A stretch of 5,316 bases of DNA. Origin: Bacilli bacterium. Its GTDB lineage: Bacteria; Bacillota_I; Bacilli_A; Izemoplasmatales; Hujiaoplasmataceae. The position numbers were made by a program, and so were the translations under genes. Location: contig JAGYMP010000027.1 of the NCBI GenBank assembly GCA_018400565.1, forward strand, positions 1-5,316. Direction: 5' to 3'. Positions 1 to 5,316 of the stretch are shown piece after piece. A model generated the notes under the pieces. The model was not told where the DNA came from. It saw nothing but the letters and a program-made list of their open reading frames with translations, and searched no databases. Numbering within the stretch: the stretch's first letter is position 1; every line of letters begins with the position of its first letter.

Positions 1-1
1 A

Positions 2-1888
2 GCGGTCGTCAAACGTCTGTTGAAGGAGTTGTTCAAAGAAGACCGGAAAGCGTGGGTCATCATCTTTTTCTCACTCATTTTCTCCGGCATCGGTGCGATG
101 GCCGTGTCGATATTTATCGAGTTATTGATTGATGACGTCATCTGGCCCGCGATTGAAGATATGGGCGGCATTGAAACGGTCACCGAGCCTTTGACGATGA
201 TCATCATCGGAATGATCGTCATTTATGGTCTCGCCGTCCTGGGCACAATCGTTTATACGCAACTCATGGCCAGAATCGGACAGACATTTTTAAACCGAAT
301 CCGTGAATCCATGTTCAACAAAATGGAATCCCTGCCCGTGAATTTCTTTGATTCGCATGCCCACGGCGATATCATGAGTTATTATACCAATGACGTTGAC
401 ACACTCAGACAGTTCATTTCACAGAGTCTGATCCAGTTCGTGCTAACGATCATGACAATCACCTTTGTCGTCATCACGATGCTTTATTACAGTATATGGC
501 TCACGCTCATCGTGTTTGTGGGTTCGATTGCGATCTTCAAAGCATCCAAAGACATCGGCGGCAAGAGCACAAGTTATTTCGAACGCCAGCAAAATGCGAT
601 CGGTAAAACAGAAGGTTTCATCGAAGAAATCATGGCCGGCGAAAAAGTCGTTAAAGCTTTCAACCGCGAAAGCAAAGCAAAACAACGTTTTGATACATTA
701 AATGACGGGTTGTATGAAGACTCAAAAGCCGCCAATTTTTACGGGAACATCCTGATGCCGGTTTTGTTCAACATCGGTAACATCCTTTACGTCATCATCG
801 CAGCCGCAGGCAGTCTTTTTGTCTATTTCAGCGTCACCAACGTGGCACTGACCGGGACTCATGTCTTCAGCCTTTCCTACATCGGCGTCGTGGTCTCATT
901 CCTGACGCTGTCCAGACAATTCTCACGCCGCATCGCCAATGTCAGTCAGCAACTGCCGATGGTCGGCATGGCGCTCGCAGGCGCCAAGCGTGTGTTCGAA
1001 TTTCTTGATTACGAACCGGAGACCGATGACGGCGATGTGACACTTGTCAATTACGTGACCGGTGATAAGGACAATATCATCGAAAGCGAAGAACGCACTG
1101 GTTTTTGGGCCTGGAAACAACCCGGTGAAAACGGCGATGTGTCTTATACCAAGTTAAAGGGTGACATCGTCATCAAACATATTGATTTCAGTTATGTCGA
1201 AGGCGAAGAAGTTTTGCATGATATATCGGTCTATGCCCATCCCGGCGAGCGCATTGCTTTGGTCGGTGAGACGGGTGCGGGAAAAACGACGATCACGAAT
1301 CTGTTGACACGTTTTTATGATATTGAACGCGGAAAAATCTTTTATGACGGCATTGACATCAAAGACATCAAAAAATCATCGTTACGGAAATCAATCGGAC
1401 TTGTCTTGCAGGATGTGAATCTGTTCACGGGCACCGTGAAAGAGAACATCCGTTACGGCAGAGAAGAGGCGACCGACGAAGAAGTCATCGAGGCCGCGAA
1501 AATCGCGAATGCCCACGGGTTCATCAAACGGTTGCCCAAAGGATATGACACGCAGTTAAAAGCCGGCGGATCCAACTTATCCGAAGGACAAAGACAACTT
1601 ATCTCCATCGCCCGCGCAGCCTGTGCGGATGCACCGGTGATGATTTTGGATGAGGCGACATCGTCGATTGACACCCGGACCGAGGCCATCGTGCAAAAAG
1701 GCACGGACCGGCTTATGGAAGGTAGGACTGTCTTTGTCATCGCACACAGACTTTCGACGATTCGCAACAGCCATGCGATCATGGTCATGGACCACGGTAA
1801 AATCATCGAACGCGGCGATCATGACAGCCTGCTCAGAGAAAAAGGCATCTACTATCAACTCTACACCGGTAAATTGGAGATGTCCTAA
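2..1888 (+). CDS. ABC exporter half-transporter (fused membrane and ATPase domains), 5' end outside window
   Basis: This is a type IV ABC exporter subunit of the MsbA/LmrA/YfiC-like group, expected to sit in the cytoplasmic membrane and pump an unknown substrate outward using ATP. The frame is open to the left edge and no ribosome site precedes the TTG at 20, so the true start is probably upstream. Counting from that TTG as residue 1, hydrophobic membrane segments lie near 12-36, 58-80, 137-157, 159-176, 243-275 and 280-300, with the usual FFD...GDIMS coupling motif at 109-120. A linker with GFWAWK precedes the ATPase. ATPase motifs are complete: Walker A GETGAGKTT 416-424, Q-loop Q464, signature LSEGQ 520-524 (LSGGQ variant), Walker B VMILDE with D544 and catalytic E545, and H-loop H576. 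Such proteins often work as heterodimers with a partner encoded next door; a partner would lie upstream, out of view. The substrate cannot be read from sequence. The following hydrolase gene begins 37 bases downstream. Confidence 0.95.
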   Translation, partial: AVVKRLLKELFKEDRKAWVIIFFSLIFSGIGAMAVSIFIELLIDDVIWPAIEDMGGIETVTEPLTMIIIGMIVIYGLAVLGTIVYTQLMARIGQTFLNRIRESMFNKMESLPVNFFDSHAHGDIMSYYTNDVDTLRQFISQSLIQFVLTIMTITFVVITMLYYSIWLTLIVFVGSIAIFKASKDIGGKSTSYFERQQNAIGKTEGFIEEIMAGEKVVKAFNRESKAKQRFDTLNDGLYEDSKAANFYGNILMPVLFNIGNILYVIIAAAGSLFVYFSVTNVALTGTHVFSLSYIGVVVSFLTLSRQFSRRIANVSQQLPMVGMALAGAKRVFEFLDYEPETDDGDVTLVNYVTGDKDNIIESEERTGFWAWKQPGENGDVSYTKLKGDIVIKHIDFSYVEGEEVLHDISVYAHPGERIALVGETGAGKTTITNLLTRFYDIERGKIFYDGIDIKDIKKSSLRKSIGLVLQDVNLFTGTVKENIRYGREEATDEEVIEAAKIANAHGFIKRLPKGYDTQLKAGGSNLSEGQRQLISIARAACADAPVMILDEATSSIDTRTEAIVQKGTDRLMEGRTVFVIAHRLSTIRNSHAIMVMDHGKIIERGDHDSLLREKGIYYQLYTGKLEMS

Positions 1889-1910
1889 TCAAGCTATCGT
1901 TTATTTCGTT

Positions 1911-1918
1911 AAAGGGGG
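1911..1918 (+). promoter_or_regulatory. Ribosome binding site that fixes the GH3 start
   Basis: AAAGGGGG ends 7 bases before the ATG at 1926. The hydrolase frame is open back to 1650, inside the ABC gene, but this purine-rich site together with the stop of the ABC gene at 1886-1888 makes 1926 the credible start. No sigma-A-like promoter is evident in 1889-1925, so the gene probably depends on transcription from upstream. Confidence 0.8.
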
Positions 1919-1925
1919 AATCACC

Positions 1926-4412
1926 ATGGCACTACTGACAAAAGCAAGCACATCAAAGGAACAAACCAAACGCGAAAAAAACCATATTGCGTTGGCAAGA
2001 AAAGCAGCCGCGGAATCCATCGTTATGTTGGAAAATGACGATGTGTTGCCGATAAAACCCGGAAAAATCGCACTCTACGGCGCGGGGGCGGCCAAGACGA
2101 TCAAAGGCGGCGGCGGCAGCGGCGAAGTCAATGAACGCCATGCGGTGTCCATCAAAGAAGGATTGGAGAACGCCGGGTTCGATGTGACTACCAACGCCTG
2201 GATCGATGATTATGAGACAGTTTACCAAGAAGCGATGAAAAAGCACCGGAAAAATGTGTTGAAACGCTTGATCACATTTAATTTTTCGAGTGCCGTCGGT
2301 GAATCGCTCGTTTATCCGTACGGAAGAACCATCACTGATGGAGATATCAAACAAAGTGACACCGACACATGCATCTATGTGTTGTCACGGCAAGTCGGCG
2401 AAGGCCGGGATCGCTTGCTCGGTGAAAACGAATATATATTTTCCGAAACGGAAACAGAACATTTAAAGACATTGATCCGCAGTTATGAAAAAACGGTGTT
2501 GGTCATCAACACAGGCGGACCGATGGACACAGGCATCTTAGATGAGGAACTCAAAGGGTTATCGGCCGTGTTTTATGTCTCACAACCCGGCATGGAAGGC
2601 GGCAACGGGTTTGCGGATGTCCTGACAGGTAAAATCGCACCTTCGGGCCGGCTTGCGGACACATGGCCGAAAACATATGATGACATTCCCTCCGGTGATG
2701 CATTCGGCACACTTGATGATGACCCCTTGGAAGCAGATTACAGGGAAGGGATCTATGTCGGATACCGCTATTATGACACCTTTGGCATCGAACCGAAATA
2801 TCCTTTCGGCCATGGTCTTTCTTACACGGATTTCAAGATACAAACCATGGATGTGACGATTAAGAAAACAACCGTGGAGGCTAAAGTCAAGGTCATGAAT
2901 ATCGGCAAAAAACATGCCGCAAAAGAAGTCGTCCAACTCTATGTGAGTTGCCCGGACGGTCGTTTGGAACAACCTTATCAGGTTTTGGCGGCTTTCGCCA
3001 AGACCGACACGCTCAAACCGGGTCAGTCACAAACCGTCGTTCTGGCATTCGACATGTCCGACCTTGCGGGTTATGACACGGAAAAACAAACACGCATCCT
3101 TGAATCCGGTGAGTATGTCCTCCGGATCGGAAACAGCTCACGCAACACAAAAGCAGAAGCTGCGATCTCCCTTGATGAGACAGCCATCCTCAGTGTGCAT
3201 GAGGCCATCGGCACAGCCACCGTCGATTTTGAACCGTTATCAAAAAAAGATGCGCCGGAACGATCGGAAGATTTACCTGAAGACATTCTTTCTTTGAAAG
3301 CTTCGGCAGGGGATTTTGACACAACGACGCATACCTACGTAACACCTGAGATTGAGCATGATGAGAAGGTTGAGTTATTGCTTAAAGGGCTATCGGTCGA
3401 TGACATGATCGAACTCATCATCGGTGATACCATGTTTCCGAAAGACACGGCACTCACCGTGCCGGGGTCTGTCGGCAATTCGACATCAAAGTTCTTTGAC
3501 AGAGGCCTTTCGAATGCCGTGTTCGCGGACGGCCCCGCCGGCCTTCGTTTGAACAAACATTCCGTCGTCAAGAAAAACGGCAGGGTCAAACCGGTCGAAC
3601 CGCCCATCGACATGCTGAAATCATTACCGAAGTTCGTGCTCAGATGGTTGGTCACGACACCGGATAAGGGCCAATCCCTTTATCAATTCGCAACAGCATT
3701 TCCCGTCGAAAGCGCACTTGCACAATCCTGGAACAAGAAGCTGCTGTTTGACATCGGCGATGCCGTCGGTGAGGAAATGGAAAGTTACGGCATCACCTAT
3801 TGGCTCGCACCGGCCTTGAACATCCACCGCAATCCGCTTTGCGGCCGTCATTTTGAATATTACAGCGAGGATCCGTTGCTTTCCGGGCAATTTGCGGCCG
3901 AGACCGTCAAGGGCGTGGAAAGCCATGAAGGTTATTATGCGACAATCAAACATTTTGTCTGTAATAACCAAGAGGAAGAAAGGCGCCATATGTCCGCCAA
4001 TGTTGATGAACGGACATTAAGGGACATTTATCTGCGCGGCTTTGAAATCGCGGTCCGTGAAGGCAATCCTTCAAGCCTGATGACCTCCTACAACAAAGTC
4101 AACCACGAGTATGTCGCGAACAGCCATGAGTTGCTTGAAAAAGTCCTGCGCAACGAATGGAATTATCAGGGCACGATCATGACGGATTGGTTTTCGACAA
4201 TGAAGAAAACCGCCTGTACCTGGAAAGCCGTCAAAGAAGGTCATGATTACATCATGCCCGGCGGCAAATCATATAAGAAAGATCTTCGCAAGGCACTAAA
4301 AAAAGGATGGCTCGACGAAGAGGATCTGAAGCGAAGCTGCGGACGCATCCTGAAACAGATCTTATCGAGCGGCACACAGGAAGAAGCCATGAAAATGAAA
4401 GAACAAGCATAA
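1926..4412 (+). CDS. Glycoside hydrolase family 3 protein, circularly permuted; probable beta-glucosidase
   Basis: This 828-residue enzyme most likely removes terminal beta-linked glucose or a related sugar from oligosaccharides by the retaining mechanism of family GH3. No signal peptide is visible (charged, hydrophilic N-terminus), so it should act in the cytoplasm. Domain order is reversed relative to most GH3 enzymes. The GH3 C-terminal sandwich comes first (about 25-290), with GGGGSGEVN at 61-69 and GEGRDR at 158-163, where E159 is the candidate acid/base. PFGHGLSY (293-300) then leads into a fibronectin III-like domain (about 300-400). A linker follows, and the TIM barrel runs from about 475 to the end, with ADGPAGLR 534-541, GRHFEY around R641, KHF 675-677 followed by N680/N681, and MTDW with D754 as the expected nucleophile. 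The same permutation is known from Ruminococcus albus and Butyrivibrio fibrisolvens beta-glucosidases. All recognisable catalytic motifs are intact. The start is the ATG with AAAGGGGG 7 bases upstream. Exact substrate is uncertain: xylosidase or other GH3 activities are possible, and the neighbouring exporter gives no help. Confidence 0.94.
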   Translation: MALLTKASTSKEQTKREKNHIALARKAAAESIVMLENDDVLPIKPGKIALYGAGAAKTIKGGGGSGEVNERHAVSIKEGLENAGFDVTTNAWIDDYETVYQEAMKKHRKNVLKRLITFNFSSAVGESLVYPYGRTITDGDIKQSDTDTCIYVLSRQVGEGRDRLLGENEYIFSETETEHLKTLIRSYEKTVLVINTGGPMDTGILDEELKGLSAVFYVSQPGMEGGNGFADVLTGKIAPSGRLADTWPKTYDDIPSGDAFGTLDDDPLEADYREGIYVGYRYYDTFGIEPKYPFGHGLSYTDFKIQTMDVTIKKTTVEAKVKVMNIGKKHAAKEVVQLYVSCPDGRLEQPYQVLAAFAKTDTLKPGQSQTVVLAFDMSDLAGYDTEKQTRILESGEYVLRIGNSSRNTKAEAAISLDETAILSVHEAIGTATVDFEPLSKKDAPERSEDLPEDILSLKASAGDFDTTTHTYVTPEIEHDEKVELLLKGLSVDDMIELIIGDTMFPKDTALTVPGSVGNSTSKFFDRGLSNAVFADGPAGLRLNKHSVVKKNGRVKPVEPPIDMLKSLPKFVLRWLVTTPDKGQSLYQFATAFPVESALAQSWNKKLLFDIGDAVGEEMESYGITYWLAPALNIHRNPLCGRHFEYYSEDPLLSGQFAAETVKGVESHEGYYATIKHFVCNNQEEERRHMSANVDERTLRDIYLRGFEIAVREGNPSSLMTSYNKVNHEYVANSHELLEKVLRNEWNYQGTIMTDWFSTMKKTACTWKAVKEGHDYIMPGGKSYKKDLRKALKKGWLDEEDLKRSCGRILKQILSSGTQEEAMKMKEQA

Positions 4413-4426
4413 ATCCCCAACAAATA

Positions 4427-4467
4427 ATAGGCCACACGGACTTGACAGAATTCACGGTGTGGCCTAT
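4427..4467. repeat. Perfect 11-bp inverted repeat straddling the glpP promoter; candidate operator
   Basis: ATAGGCCACAC (4427-4437) and GTGTGGCCTAT (4457-4467) are exact reverse complements separated by 19 bases. With one mismatch the symmetry extends to 4423-4471. Arm centres are 30 bp apart, close to three helical turns, so both arms would face the same side of the DNA. The left arm lies just upstream of the -35 box; the right arm fills the spacer and enters the -10 box. The predicted transcript starts downstream of the repeat, so it is more likely a protein-binding site (a repressor operator) than an RNA hairpin of the glpP message. A short direct repeat CACGG (4435-4439, 4453-4457) overlaps the inner edges. 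The regulator is unknown. Confidence 0.8.
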
Positions 4468-4470
4468 AAT
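4442..4470 (+). promoter_or_regulatory. Consensus sigma-A promoter for glpP
   Basis: TTGACA (4442-4447) and TATAAT (4465-4470) match the sigma-A consensus at all twelve positions, with the ideal 17-base spacer. Transcription should begin near 4477-4478, giving a leader of about 92 nt before the glpP ATG. There is no extended -10 TG. A promoter this strong, overlaid by an inverted repeat, suggests repression at initiation in addition to control in the leader. Confidence 0.88.
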
Positions 4471-4485
4471 TAACATGAAGTCGAA

Positions 4486-4510
4486 AAGTTAATGACAAAG
4501 AAGAGACGAG
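4486..4510 (+). promoter_or_regulatory. Leader element, copy 1: candidate GlpP recognition sequence upstream of glpP
   Basis: AAGTTAAT, 8 bases, AGAG, 2 bases, GAG. The same pattern with identical spacing recurs at 5132-5156 ahead of the oxidoreductase gene. In both places it sits at the 5' side of a terminator-like hairpin. The sequence match is directly visible; a role as the GlpP target is inferred from this placement and from what is known of GlpP acting on mRNA leaders. Confidence 0.55.
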
Positions 4511-4554
4511 GGAACGGAACTGGATAATCCAGATTTTTCGTTCTGTTTTCTTTT
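4511..4554 (+). terminator. Terminator-like hairpin in the glpP leader (attenuator candidate)
   Basis: GAACGGAA (4512-4519) pairs with TTTCGTTC (4536-4543) including one G-U pair, extendable by a further G-U (4511/4544). Directly inside, CTGGAT (4520-4525) pairs with ATCCAG (4527-4532). The two helices are separated only by a 3-base bulge ATT on the 3' side. The stem is followed by TGTTTTCTTTT, a T-rich but interrupted tail, so termination would be moderate. It lies between the consensus promoter and the glpP ribosome site, where an attenuator is expected. Confidence 0.55.
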
Positions 4555-4560
4555 ATCCAG
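4520..4560 (+). promoter_or_regulatory. Alternative leader pairing that competes with the hairpin and touches the glpP ribosome site
   Basis: CTGGATAA (4520-4527) is perfectly complementary over 8 bases to TTATCCAG (4553-4560). It uses the same left strand as the inner helix of the terminator-like hairpin, so the two folds exclude each other. The right strand overlaps the first two bases of AGGAGG (4559-4564). Formation could therefore act as an antiterminator, or could partly hide the ribosome site. Which of these happens is not decidable from sequence. Confidence 0.45.
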
Positions 4561-4569
4561 GAGGCAGCC

Positions 4570-5109
4570 ATGTCCGAACGAACGATCATTCCAGCCATTT
4601 CGAGCCACAAGAAATTGCAAGCTTTTTTCGAATCAGATCGAAGTACCGGGATTTTGATGAATTTTCATCTGGCACAACTCAAGAATCTTGTGGATGAGAT
4701 GAAAAAACACGGCAAGAAGGTCTTGATCCACGCCGAATTGATCAAGGGCTTGTCCGGTGACGAAGGGGCTGCGGTCTATTTGATCCAGTCGCTCCGTGTT
4801 GATGGCATCATCTCGAGCAAACCCCGGGTGATTGATGTCTGCAAAAAGCGCGGTGTGTTGGGTGTGTTCCGGTTTTTCGTCAAGGACACGATATCCTTCG
4901 AACAAAGCATCACCATCGCAAAAAGGCTGAAACCCACCCATGTTGAGATTTTGCCGGGTTGTTGCGTGAAACTGATCGATCCCCTCAAGAAAAACCTGCA
5001 TTGCGAGGTATGGATGGGAGGACTCATCCATTCGAAGAAAGAAGCCGACGCCTGTTTTGAGGCCGGTGCCCAGGCCATCACAACTTCCCATGAAGGTTTA
5101 TGGCAATGA
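4570..5109 (+). CDS. glpP: GlpP, glycerol-3-phosphate-responsive antiterminator
   Basis: GlpP is a cytoplasmic regulator. In Bacillus subtilis it binds glycerol-3-phosphate and the leader mRNA of glycerol genes, preventing early transcription termination. The 179-residue product is close to the usual family length of roughly 180-190 and follows the known protein along its whole length: IPAI near the start (7-10), HLAQLK 33-38, HAELIKGLSGDE 54-65, GIISSKPRVI 79-88, EILPG 126-130, GGLIHSKKEAD 150-160 and AGAQAITTS ending in LW (165-178). The family has a TIM-barrel-like fold. It ends a few residues earlier than the Bacillus protein, which seems a normal variation. The ATG has AGGAGG 5 bases upstream (4559-4564). 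The gene has its own strong promoter and a structured leader, and is followed by a terminator and an FAD oxidoreductase gene. That fits control of glycerol-3-phosphate oxidation by readthrough. Confidence 0.94.
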   Translation: MSERTIIPAISSHKKLQAFFESDRSTGILMNFHLAQLKNLVDEMKKHGKKVLIHAELIKGLSGDEGAAVYLIQSLRVDGIISSKPRVIDVCKKRGVLGVFRFFVKDTISFEQSITIAKRLKPTHVEILPGCCVKLIDPLKKNLHCEVWMGGLIHSKKEADACFEAGAQAITTSHEGLWQ

Positions 5110-5131
5110 CCGATGGCTTAAGATAACCCAC

Positions 5132-5156
5132 AAGTTAATCCACTGAGAGAGCAGAG
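5132..5156 (+). promoter_or_regulatory. Leader element, copy 2: candidate GlpP recognition sequence upstream of the oxidoreductase gene
   Basis: AAGTTAAT (5132-5139), 8 bases, AGAG (5148-5151), 2 bases, GAG (5154-5156). It matches copy 1 at 15 of 25 positions with no gap, all of them in the three named blocks. Here the 3' end of the element overlaps the left arm of the terminator that starts at 5150, so a protein bound to it would directly block terminator folding. Function is inferred. Confidence 0.6.
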
Positions 5157-5195
5157 CAGACGATTTTTTAAATCGTTTTTGCGCTGCTTTTTTTT
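5150..5195 (+). terminator. Strong intrinsic terminator between glpP and the oxidoreductase gene; probable GlpP-controlled attenuator
   Basis: The outer helix AGCAGAGCA (5150-5158) pairs with TGCGCTGCT (5180-5188) with one A-G mismatch. The inner helix ACGATTT (5160-5166) pairs perfectly with AAATCGT (5170-5176) around a TTT loop. The helices are separated by one base on the left and TTT on the right. Eight consecutive T (5188-5195) follow, ending 8 bases before AGGAGG (5204-5209). No convincing promoter is seen in 5110-5149, so the downstream gene probably relies on readthrough from glpP, with this site as the switch. It may also simply end glpP transcripts. Confidence 0.85.
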
Positions 5196-5215
5196 ACGAT
5201 ATGAGGAGGATGTTT

Positions 5216-5316
5216 ATGTATGATTTTTTAGTGATCGGCGCCGGCATCATCGGCAGTCTGATTGCCCGTGAATTATCGAGATACAAGGCTGACATCATCG
5301 TTTTGGAAAGGGAAAA
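5216..5316 (+). CDS. FAD-dependent oxidoreductase, 3' end outside window; probable glycerol-3-phosphate dehydrogenase-like enzyme
   Basis: Only the first 33 residues are present. They form a textbook dinucleotide-binding start: a hydrophobic strand, GAGIIG (residues 8-13, the GxGxxG motif), a helix with ARELSRY, and a second strand IIVLE whose final E31 would bind the FAD ribose. This N-terminus resembles the GlpA/LhgO-type oxidoreductases often found beside glpP in Clostridia, which oxidise glycerol-3-phosphate or related hydroxy acids with FAD. The ATG at 5216 has AGGAGG (5204-5209) 6 bases upstream. The substrate assignment rests on the glpP neighbourhood and the preceding attenuator. With the catalytic part missing, other members of the DAO superfamily such as L-2-hydroxyglutarate oxidase cannot be excluded. 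Confidence 0.82.
   Translation, partial: MYDFLVIGAGIIGSLIARELSRYKADIIVLERE

Noticed and set aside
1650..1925. In-frame 5' extension of the hydrolase reading frame into the ABC gene
   Set aside because: It overlaps the well-conserved end of the ABC ATPase domain, has no family similarity, and the ATG at 1926 has a good ribosome site.
1953..2354. 133-codon reading frame on the - strand
   Set aside because: It lies wholly inside the conserved hydrolase gene, shows no family features, and is one of several antisense frames that arise from the codon usage of the + strand genes.
4427..4467. Inverted repeat as an intrinsic terminator of the hydrolase gene
   Set aside because: The loop would be 19 bases and no T-tract follows the right arm. 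Its exact overlap with a consensus promoter fits an operator better.
4307..4492. Small + strand reading frame of 61 codons across the end of the hydrolase gene and the intergenic region
   Set aside because: It overlaps the hydrolase coding region in another frame and runs through the promoter. It has no ribosome site or recognisable sequence.
4570..5109. Possible use of TGA as tryptophan (Mollicutes-type code)
   Set aside because: All tryptophans seen are TGG, the three long frames contain no internal TGA, and glpP ends at TGA at the length expected for the family.
5143..5148. CTGAGA resembling the thi-box core of a TPP riboswitch
   Set aside because: The other conserved thi-box segments are absent, the space is too short, and the neighbours are glycerol genes.

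Overview
The window reads as chromosomal DNA from a low-to-moderate GC Gram-positive lineage (Bacillota or a close relative). The reasons are strong AGGAGG-type ribosome sites, a perfect TTGACA-N17-TATAAT promoter, and a GlpP-type RNA antiterminator, a regulator family typical of that group. Every visible tryptophan codon is TGG and one gene ends in TGA, so the standard bacterial code applies. I cannot name a genus. All genes lie on the + strand.

Left part (2-4412): the 3' part of an ABC exporter half-transporter (membrane domain plus ATPase) is followed after 37 bases by an intact 828-residue glycoside hydrolase family 3 enzyme. The hydrolase has the circularly permuted domain order: GH3 C-terminal domain, then fibronectin-like domain, then catalytic TIM barrel. 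The two genes are probably co-transcribed. No strong terminator is visible after the hydrolase.

Right part (4413-5316): a glycerol-3-phosphate regulatory module. A consensus sigma-A promoter is overlaid by an 11-bp perfect inverted repeat (probable operator) and drives a leader of about 90 nt. The leader contains a terminator-like hairpin and a competing 8-bp pairing that reaches the ribosome site. Then comes glpP, the glycerol-3-phosphate-responsive antiterminator. A second, strong intrinsic terminator lies in the 106-bp gap between glpP and the start of an FAD-dependent oxidoreductase, probably a glycerol-3-phosphate dehydrogenase-like enzyme, cut by the window end.

Both leaders carry the same ungapped element, AAGTTAAT-N8-AGAG-N2-GAG, directly at the 5' side of the terminator hairpin. 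The simplest reading is that GlpP, bound to glycerol-3-phosphate, recognises this element and allows readthrough into the oxidoreductase gene, and possibly also into its own gene. The paired leader architecture and the possible glpP autoregulation are the most interesting parts of the window. The GH3 and ABC genes look like ordinary family members.
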